This document shows, in pieces, positions 6,570 through 11,016 of a stretch of DNA of 11,016 nt. Under the pieces are notes generated by a model. That model was not told the origin of the DNA and ran no database searches. It worked only from the letters and a program-made list of their open reading frames with translations. A program made the position numbers and the translations under genes. This DNA comes from a bacterium (GTDB lineage: Bacteria > Chloroflexota > Dormibacteria > UBA8260 > Bog-877): NCBI GenBank assembly GCA_021817185.1, contig JAKAVU010000066.1, forward strand, positions 1 through 11,016, in the 5' to 3' direction. Within the stretch, counting starts at the first letter, position 1; each line of letters opens with the position of its first letter.

Positions 6570-7454
6570 TCAGAACCGCTCGGCCAGCCAGCTGTGCACC
6601 TCGCTCAGGCGCCGCATCACAACTGTCAGATGGCCCAGTTCCGGGATCAGGTGGGCCTCTGCCCCGGGAATGCGCTCCGCCAGCCACTTGCCGTGCCCGA
6701 AGGGGACCATCAGGTCCTGGTCGCCCTGCCAAACCTGGGCGGGCACCCGGATCTGGGCGGGGTCGAATCCCCACGGCTTCACAAAGGCGAGGTTGTCATC
6801 GAAGAGGCCATCGGCGCTGTGAGCCAGGCCCTGGGTCATGCTGCGATAGACGAAGTCCCCGTCGTCCGACCTCATTAGAGCGGCATCCTCTGGGGAGAGC
6901 ACAGAGCTCATCTGTTCCAGCATCTGTTCCGGGGTCGCCGAGCGCATCTCCGCCGCCTCCTGCTCGATGGCGGCCCGCACCGCCTCCGGGTCGGCGGCGA
7001 TGGTCCTCTTGAAGTCCTGCACGTTGAGCTCGCCCATGCCGGCGAACCAGTCGAGGCCCTCGGCCGGATATGGAGCCACGCCTGAGAGGCACGCCACCGC
7101 CACCACCCGTTCGGGCATGAGCGCGGCGCAGGCAAGCGTGTGCGGGCCCCCTCCCGACACACCCCAGGTGGCGAACCGCTCGACACCCAACCGGTCCATG
7201 ATCACGGTGACGTCATCCACCACCTGGGCGACATTGCGCCCGGGGGCCCGGCTGGAAGTACCGTAACCAGCCCGCGAAAAGGTGATCAGGCGCCAGCCCT
7301 GGGCCTCGGCATCCGCCATCGCCTGGGGCGGCAGCACCGCGCAACCAGGAGTGCCGTGGTGAATGAAAATCGGCACGCCCTCAGGGCTGCCGGCCTGGAG
7401 AACCTCCAGCCGCCGCCCCCCCGGCGCTTCCACTTCGAACTTCTGGGTCGGCAT
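6570..7454 (-). CDS. Alpha/beta hydrolase
   Basis: A 294-residue single-domain alpha/beta hydrolase. The oxyanion-loop motif HGTPG is at 33-37, the nucleophile elbow GVSGGG gives Ser100, the acid is probably Asp247 (QGDQDLMVP, with Asp245 as alternative), and the base is His275 in ELGHL. A helical cap occupies about 135-225 (the FAGMGELNVQDF through AHSADGLF stretch). No signal peptide is seen, so it is cytosolic. The family covers esterases, C-C hydrolases, lactonases and haloperoxidases; the sequence alone does not fix the substrate. ATG 7454 is supported by GGGAGGAG 4-5 bases upstream. It sits upstream of the thiolase (121 bp gap), and a lactone or C-C bond hydrolase feeding a 3-oxoacyl-CoA route would fit, but that is inference. 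It is divergent from the MFS transporter and has a candidate promoter. Confidence 0.9.
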   Translation of the reverse strand: MPTQKFEVEAPGGRRLEVLQAGSPEGVPIFIHHGTPGCAVLPPQAMADAEAQGWRLITFSRAGYGTSSRAPGRNVAQVVDDVTVIMDRLGVERFATWGVSGGGPHTLACAALMPERVVAVACLSGVAPYPAEGLDWFAGMGELNVQDFKRTIAADPEAVRAAIEQEAAEMRSATPEQMLEQMSSVLSPEDAALMRSDDGDFVYRSMTQGLAHSADGLFDDNLAFVKPWGFDPAQIRVPAQVWQGDQDLMVPFGHGKWLAERIPGAEAHLIPELGHLTVVMRRLSEVHSWLAERF

Positions 7455-7458
7455 CTCT

Positions 7459-7463
7459 CCTCC
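7459..7463 (-). promoter_or_regulatory. Ribosome binding site of the alpha/beta hydrolase
   Basis: On the minus strand GGAGG lies 4 bases before ATG 7454, within GGGAGGAGAG. This supports that start over any upstream extension. Confidence 0.6.
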
Positions 7464-7485
7464 CGCTGGCGGCCGTCGGCGCAGG

Positions 7486-7515
7486 ACTATGAACGCACCG
7501 GCGTAGACTCGTCAA
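7486..7515 (-). promoter_or_regulatory. Candidate housekeeping promoter of the alpha/beta hydrolase
   Basis: Read on the minus strand, TTGACG (7515-7510) is followed after 18 bases by CATAGT (7491-7486). These match sigma70-type -35 and -10 boxes at 5 of 6 and 4 of 6 positions. Transcription would begin near 7479, giving a leader of about 25 bases that contains the ribosome binding site. An inverted repeat AGACT-N9-AGTCT (7505-7523) covers the -35 box and could be an operator, though five-base arms are short. Assigned by eye. Confidence 0.4.
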
Positions 7516-7533
7516 CAAAGTCTGCTCCCACCC

Positions 7534-7547
7534 TGAGGAGGTCCTCA
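7534..7547 (+). promoter_or_regulatory. Inverted repeat holding a Shine-Dalgarno-like core upstream of the MFS gene
   Basis: TGAGGAGGTCCTCA can fold as a 5-bp stem (TGAGG/CCTCA) with an AGGT loop. The GAGGAGG it contains is the only strong Shine-Dalgarno-like sequence ahead of the transporter, but it ends 18 bases before ATG 7560, which is too far for ordinary use. No in-frame alternative start lies at the right distance, so it may be a regulatory hairpin or an operator rather than a simple ribosome binding site. Confidence 0.35.
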
Positions 7548-7559
7548 AGTGGTGCGGCC

Positions 7560-8876
7560 ATGAGCCAGAGTTCGACCGCAGTCCCTGTGGTGCCGGCGGG
7601 AAGTGGCATGCGGGTCCGCTTCTCCGCGTGGCGCCTGCTGGCGCTATCCGCCTACTGGGTCGCCATCAACTACCTCTGGCAGGGAATGGGCGCGCTCATC
7701 CTGCCCCGCCTCATCGTGGGGACGGTGCCGGCAGCGCACCGGGGAGTGGCGCTGGCGTTCCTGTCGGTGGCTGGCGCAGTCGTGGCGATCGTGGTCCAGC
7801 CCATGGCAGGCGCCTTCTCGGACAGGGTTCAGATCAGCTGGGGTCGGCGCAAGCCGTTCATGCTGGCGGGCACCCTGGGCGACCTCGCCTGCCTGTTCGG
7901 GCTGGCGCTCGCGGGCAGCTACGGAGCCCTGATCATCCCCTATTGCGCCCTGCAGATCTGTTCCAACACCGCCGAGGGCGCCTATCAGGGGCTGCTGCCC
8001 GACCAGGTGCCGGACCACGAACGAGGCCGAGCCGCCGGCTATTACGGGCTGGCGGTGTTCGCCGGGACCGCAGTCGGGTTCTTGCTCACCGGGCAGCTGA
8101 TCGCCGTCGGCCATTTGCCGCTGGCACTGGGGACTGCAGGCGTGGTGCTGGTGCTGGCTCTGCTGGTGACGCTGAAGTTCGTGCCCGACAGCCCGGCCCG
8201 GGAACCGCTTCCCAAGCGGCGCGATGCCCTGCTGGGAGTGTTCAGCTTTCGCTTCCGGCAGAACCCTGACTTCACCTGGCTGCTCGTCTCGCGCCTGCTG
8301 GCGCTGATGGGAATCACCGGGCTCACCGACTTCGCCCTGCTCTACATCAAGGCGTTCTTCTTCGCCGGGTCCGGCAGCGCCCTGGCCAACCGGGCCTCGG
8401 GCTCGACCTCGGTGCTGCTGGCGGTGGTGGTTGTGTGTGCGATCGTGGTGACGCTGCCCGCCGGCAAGCTCTCCCAACGGGTGGGGCGGATCACGATCGT
8501 GAGGGCCGCCGCCTGGCTGGGCGCGGTCGGGACCCTGCTGCTGATCCCGGCGCCGTCGCTGCTGTGGGTCTACGCGGTCGGGATCGTGATCGGGGCGGCA
8601 TTCGGAATGCTGCTCTCGGTCGACTGGGCCCTGGTCACCGACCTGGTGCCCGCCGCCGAGTCCGGACGATTCATGGGCATCTCGAATCTGGCTACAGCCG
8701 GTTCGGGGATTCTGGCGACCGCCATCGGAGGCCCGCTGCTCGACTTCGGCAACGGGCTGCACCACAACGCGGGATTCCCCATGCTGTTCGTCTTTCTGGC
8801 CCTGGCCCTGCTGCTGGGAGGGTGGCTGGTGGGCCGGGTGCGGGTTCCTACAACCCGCCCGGCGGCCGGTGGGTGA
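7560..8876 (+). CDS. MFS transporter, SLC45-like
   Basis: A 438-residue integral membrane protein. Long hydrophobic stretches through most of its length (e.g. 62-82, 103-131, 161-207, 240-270, 285-302, 314-354, 372-392, 404-425) fit the 12-helix major facilitator fold. Between helices 2 and 3 it carries the motif A form FSDRV...WGRRKPF (86-100), and after helix 4 QGLLPDQVP...RGRAAGYYG (143-163). In the second half DWALVTDLVP...GRFMGISN (355-376) repeats that pattern. This form of motif A resembles the SLC45/sucrose-transporter and GPH-like group, so a sugar or glycoside symport role is plausible but not shown. ATG 7560 is chosen because upstream in-frame sequence is not hydrophobic and runs into the hydrolase gene. 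The GH5 enzyme follows on the same strand after 63 bp. Confidence 0.88.
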   Translation: MSQSSTAVPVVPAGSGMRVRFSAWRLLALSAYWVAINYLWQGMGALILPRLIVGTVPAAHRGVALAFLSVAGAVVAIVVQPMAGAFSDRVQISWGRRKPFMLAGTLGDLACLFGLALAGSYGALIIPYCALQICSNTAEGAYQGLLPDQVPDHERGRAAGYYGLAVFAGTAVGFLLTGQLIAVGHLPLALGTAGVVLVLALLVTLKFVPDSPAREPLPKRRDALLGVFSFRFRQNPDFTWLLVSRLLALMGITGLTDFALLYIKAFFFAGSGSALANRASGSTSVLLAVVVVCAIVVTLPAGKLSQRVGRITIVRAAAWLGAVGTLLLIPAPSLLWVYAVGIVIGAAFGMLLSVDWALVTDLVPAAESGRFMGISNLATAGSGILATAIGGPLLDFGNGLHHNAGFPMLFVFLALALLLGGWLVGRVRVPTTRPAAGG

Positions 8877-8939
8877 GTCCCATGCCCGGCGGGCGAGACC
8901 ACCCGATGGAGCCCCAGCGGCCTTGAGGCGCGCGGGTCG

Positions 8940-10424
8940 GTGAGCCGGGTCTGGGGCAGGGTTCGGCCCCGACGGCACGCCGGCCGCAGACGCGGCTGTT
9001 GCGGCTGTCTGAGCGTCGCGCTGGCCGCCTTCGTCTGCCTCTCCCTGATCCTGCTGATCTTCGCCTTCATCCCCAACTCCTACCCGCAGTACCCGGCCCG
9101 CGCGCGGGCCGTCCTCACTGCCGCGCACTACCCCAGCGTCTCCTCCCTACCCTGGCTGCACAGCAACGGCAAGCTGGTGCTCACCAGCTCGGGACGACAG
9201 GTGCTGCTGCGCGGCATGAACGTGACCGGGCTGCTGCAGGCCAAGGACATCACCCCGGGGCCGGTCCCCACCGCCGACGACTTCGCCGCGATGCAGGCTG
9301 ACGGCTTCGACGTGATCCGGATCCCCATCAGCTGGTCGCGGCTCGAGCCTCGGCCCGGGGTCTTCTCCCGCTCCTACCTCTCCTTGATCAATAACGTGGT
9401 CGGGTTGGCGGCGGCCCACGGCATCTACTCCATCCTCGACCTCCACAACATCGACTGGAGCTTCTACTACGGGGGCGATGGCGCCCCCAGCTGGGCGACC
9501 GCCGGCTTCCTCCCCCGGACCTTCCCCGCCCCGCCCCCCTGGAACCGCCACATCGCCCCCGGGGTGCTGGCCAGCTACTTCATCTTCTGGTCCGATCTGG
9601 GTGGCTGGCAGAGTGACGTCACCGCGGTCTGGAGCTACGTGGCCAGGGCGTTCGCCGACGACTCCGCGGTGGCGGCATTCGACCTCTGGAACGAGCCCCA
9701 CCCGTTTCCGATCCCGCCCGGGCTGTTCGGGGCCAAGTTCCTGCTCCCCTTCGAGGCCCAGCTCATGAGCCATCTGGCGCGGATCGCGCCCCACCAGATG
9801 ATGATGGTGGAGCAGTCCTTGGACTTCGGCCTGCCCACCTACGTGCGCCGGATACCCTACCCGAACCAGATCTTCTCCAGCCACGTGTTCGCCACCCTGC
9901 TGGAACCACCTTGGCAGACGCCCAAGCCGGAGTACGCCAGCCCGCTGCGGCTGCTGGAGGAGCAGGCCAGGGAGGCGGGGGGAGCTCCATGGGTGGGGGA
10001 GATAGGAGCAGGACCGGGGCAGTCGAACTCGGCCTGGGTCGCCCGGGAGATGAACGAGCTCGACCGCTTCCGCCTGGGCTGGGCCTACTGGGACTGGGAT
10101 GAGGGTGGAAGCTGGGCCTTCATCAGGAACAAGGCCCGGCTTCCGATCGTGGCCCGCGCCTACCCCCAGATGACGCCCGGGGTCCTGACCTCACTGGCCT
10201 ACGACTACCAGACCGGGGTGCTCAAGCTGGCCTTCTCCGGAGTTACCCATGGCCGCCAGCTGCGGATCGCGATGCCGTCCTTCTTCCACTCGTTCAAGCT
10301 GCTGTCCAGCTCCGACCCCGCAGCGGACATCGCGACCCGGGTGCAGCCGCAGGACCACGTGCTCATCGTGACGATCCGGGACGGCCTGGCTCACCACTCC
10401 CTGGAGATCCAGTTCCTCCGCTGA
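8940..10424 (+). CDS. Membrane-anchored GH5 glycosidase, endoglycoceramidase-like
   Basis: A 494-residue protein starting with GTG. An Arg-rich N-terminus (residues 3-18) is followed by a hydrophobic segment (about 24-44), giving a signal anchor or uncleaved signal peptide that places the enzyme outside the membrane. The glycoside hydrolase family 5 barrel runs from about 75 to 395: RGMNVTG (91-97), VIRIPISW (125-132, conserved Arg127), LDLHN (166-170), the acid/base Glu252 in DLWNEPHPF, His315 in SSHVF, the nucleophile Glu354 in WVGEIG, and YWDWDEGGSW (383-392). RAYPQMTPG at 406-414 followed by YDYQTGVLKLAFSG resembles the start of the beta-sandwich C-terminal domain of endoglycoceramidases. 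Those enzymes release the glycan from glycosylceramides; here the true substrate could be another glycolipid or glycoside. Phe317 stands where GH5 enzymes commonly have Tyr. It lies downstream of the transporter. Confidence 0.88.
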   Translation: MSRVWGRVRPRRHAGRRRGCCGCLSVALAAFVCLSLILLIFAFIPNSYPQYPARARAVLTAAHYPSVSSLPWLHSNGKLVLTSSGRQVLLRGMNVTGLLQAKDITPGPVPTADDFAAMQADGFDVIRIPISWSRLEPRPGVFSRSYLSLINNVVGLAAAHGIYSILDLHNIDWSFYYGGDGAPSWATAGFLPRTFPAPPPWNRHIAPGVLASYFIFWSDLGGWQSDVTAVWSYVARAFADDSAVAAFDLWNEPHPFPIPPGLFGAKFLLPFEAQLMSHLARIAPHQMMMVEQSLDFGLPTYVRRIPYPNQIFSSHVFATLLEPPWQTPKPEYASPLRLLEEQAREAGGAPWVGEIGAGPGQSNSAWVAREMNELDRFRLGWAYWDWDEGGSWAFIRNKARLPIVARAYPQMTPGVLTSLAYDYQTGVLKLAFSGVTHGRQLRIAMPSFFHSFKLLSSSDPAADIATRVQPQDHVLIVTIRDGLAHHSLEIQFLR

Positions 10425-10487
10425 AGGGGGTGATGCGGCAGTATCCCAGGAGGTGACCCACCCGCCCGCGGGACCCGGGATGCCCTC
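10425..10487. other. Intergenic region between converging GH5 and GH25-like genes
   Basis: These 63 bases separate two stop codons. AGGAGG (10448-10453) and CCTCCT (10484-10489) are reverse complements with a 30-base GC-rich loop containing CCCGCGGG and CCCGGG palindromes. A weak bidirectional terminator is possible, but no T-tract is visible. Confidence 0.25.
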
Positions 10488-11016
10488 CTAACCCTGGCAG
10501 GGGTAGTCGTAGTCGTAGGAGCCGGTCCACTGGGTGGTGGTGATCTTGCCACCGGTGAAGGCGGTCGCGCTGCAGTTGGATTTCGCCTGGCGCTGCGTCC
10601 GGGCGCCGGGCAGCCACTCGTTCAGACCGTACAGAGCCCCCGAGCTCGATGCGGTCGTGCTGGTGAGCCCGGTGATGGTGCCCCACTGGGAGGCCGTCGA
10701 GTAAACCCCAACCGAGCTTGTGGGCACACCCGCCGCGTTCAACCCCGCCACCATGCCCTGGAGATCGGCCACATTCATCGCCAGACCAGGTGATCCGCTC
10801 TGCCAGGTGTTGCCCGTCTCCACGTCCAGCCACCAGGGGTAGGCGGCGACGGAGGTGTCGGCTTTGACAGAGCCTGCCGCGGCTGTAAGCCACGACGCGT
10901 CCTGGGAAGCCTTGTTGTACCCGTACTGCCAGGCGCACGCGGTTGAGTCGGTGGTCCCACCCGATCCGCAGCTGCCATAGGGATCCTGCACGCCGCCTGG
11001 TGTCGAGGTCGGCCAG
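10488..11016 (-). CDS. Secreted GH25-like (lysozyme-fold) protein, 3' part only
   Basis: The minus-strand frame is open from the right edge of the window to TAG at 10488-10490, so at least 175 codons are visible and the N-terminus, probably with a signal peptide, lies outside. An internal GTG at 10991 is not the likely start because the frame continues upstream (WPTSTPGG). Numbering from that GTG, the motif PWWLDVETGNTW (52-63) resembles the catalytic DxE strand of glycoside hydrolase family 25, with Asp56 and Glu58. SSVGVYSTASQW (92-103) and WLPGARTQ (126-133) resemble later barrel strands. The extreme C-terminus TTTQWTGSYDYDYPCQG (151-167) is like the terminal W-x-Y strand of such proteins. 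Four cysteines (9, 19, 140, 165) suggest two disulfides and an extracytoplasmic location. A DUF1906-type relative is the main alternative. Substrate unknown; peptidoglycan is the default guess for GH25. Confidence 0.7.
   Translation of the reverse strand, partial: WPTSTPGGVQDPYGSCGSGGTTDSTACAWQYGYNKASQDASWLTAAAGSVKADTSVAAYPWWLDVETGNTWQSGSPGLAMNVADLQGMVAGLNAAGVPTSSVGVYSTASQWGTITGLTSTTASSSGALYGLNEWLPGARTQRQAKSNCSATAFTGGKITTTQWTGSYDYDYPCQG

Noticed and set aside
7140..7559. Upstream in-frame extension of the MFS transporter
   Set aside because: It overlaps the hydrolase gene antisense and lacks hydrophobic segments. Family proteins begin near residue 20 of the shorter form.
7644..9128. 494-codon open frame antisense to the MFS transporter and the start of the GH5 gene
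   Set aside because: Its product is Gln/Arg/Gly/His-rich low-complexity sequence with no fold signature, the pattern of a shadow frame in GC-rich DNA. The opposite strand encodes clear membrane helices.
10363..10938. 191-codon minus frame overlapping the GH25-like gene in another frame
   Set aside because: Runs into the GH5 3' end antisense and lacks the DxE and Trp/Tyr-rich pattern seen in the chosen frame.

Overview
This is a strongly GC-rich window of compact bacterial chromosome. It has no tRNA, rRNA, CRISPR array, insertion sequence or phage gene that I can recognise. The codon use (third positions mostly G or C), a TTG and a GTG start, and the gene families suggest a soil-type Actinomycetota or a Chloroflexota-related lineage such as Candidatus Dormibacterota. 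That assignment is inference; no marker gene in the window settles it.

Layout, left to right. The 3' end of an unrecognised + strand gene (1-189) converges on a minus-strand pair: a phytoene-desaturase-like FAD oxidoreductase (1245-2891) followed by an aldo/keto reductase (213-1178, TTG start with a good Shine-Dalgarno). Divergent from that pair is glucose-6-phosphate dehydrogenase (zwf, 2973-4397), whose stop codon lies inside a perfect 16-bp palindrome. Three minus-strand coding units follow: a DUF6941-like small protein (4464-4916), a 3-oxoadipyl-CoA-thiolase-like acyltransferase (5255-6448), and an alpha/beta hydrolase (6570-7454). A weakly supported small ORF (4921-5181) lies between the first two. 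Divergent from the hydrolase is an MFS transporter of the SLC45-like type (7560-8876), then a membrane-anchored GH5 enzyme of the endoglycoceramidase type (8940-10424). The window closes with the 3' part of a secreted GH25-like protein on the minus strand (10488 to beyond the right edge).

How the genes may work together: zwf makes NADPH, and the FAD oxidoreductase and aldo/keto reductase across a shared 81-bp divergent region are redox enzymes, so a shared redox context is possible but unproven. The thiolase and hydrolase are co-directional and could take part in acyl-CoA or ring-fission catabolism, but no other pathway genes are present. The transporter and GH5 enzyme are co-directional (63 bp apart) and could pair hydrolysis of a glycoconjugate with uptake. 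The GH25-like protein adds a second extracytoplasmic hydrolase fold.

I did not find a convincing new multi-gene system. The items most worth a second look are the anchored GH5 enzyme (with Phe where GH5 usually has a Tyr), the divergent control region at 7455-7559, the 9-bp-stem hairpin between hydrolase and thiolase, and the small ORF upstream of the DUF6941 gene.
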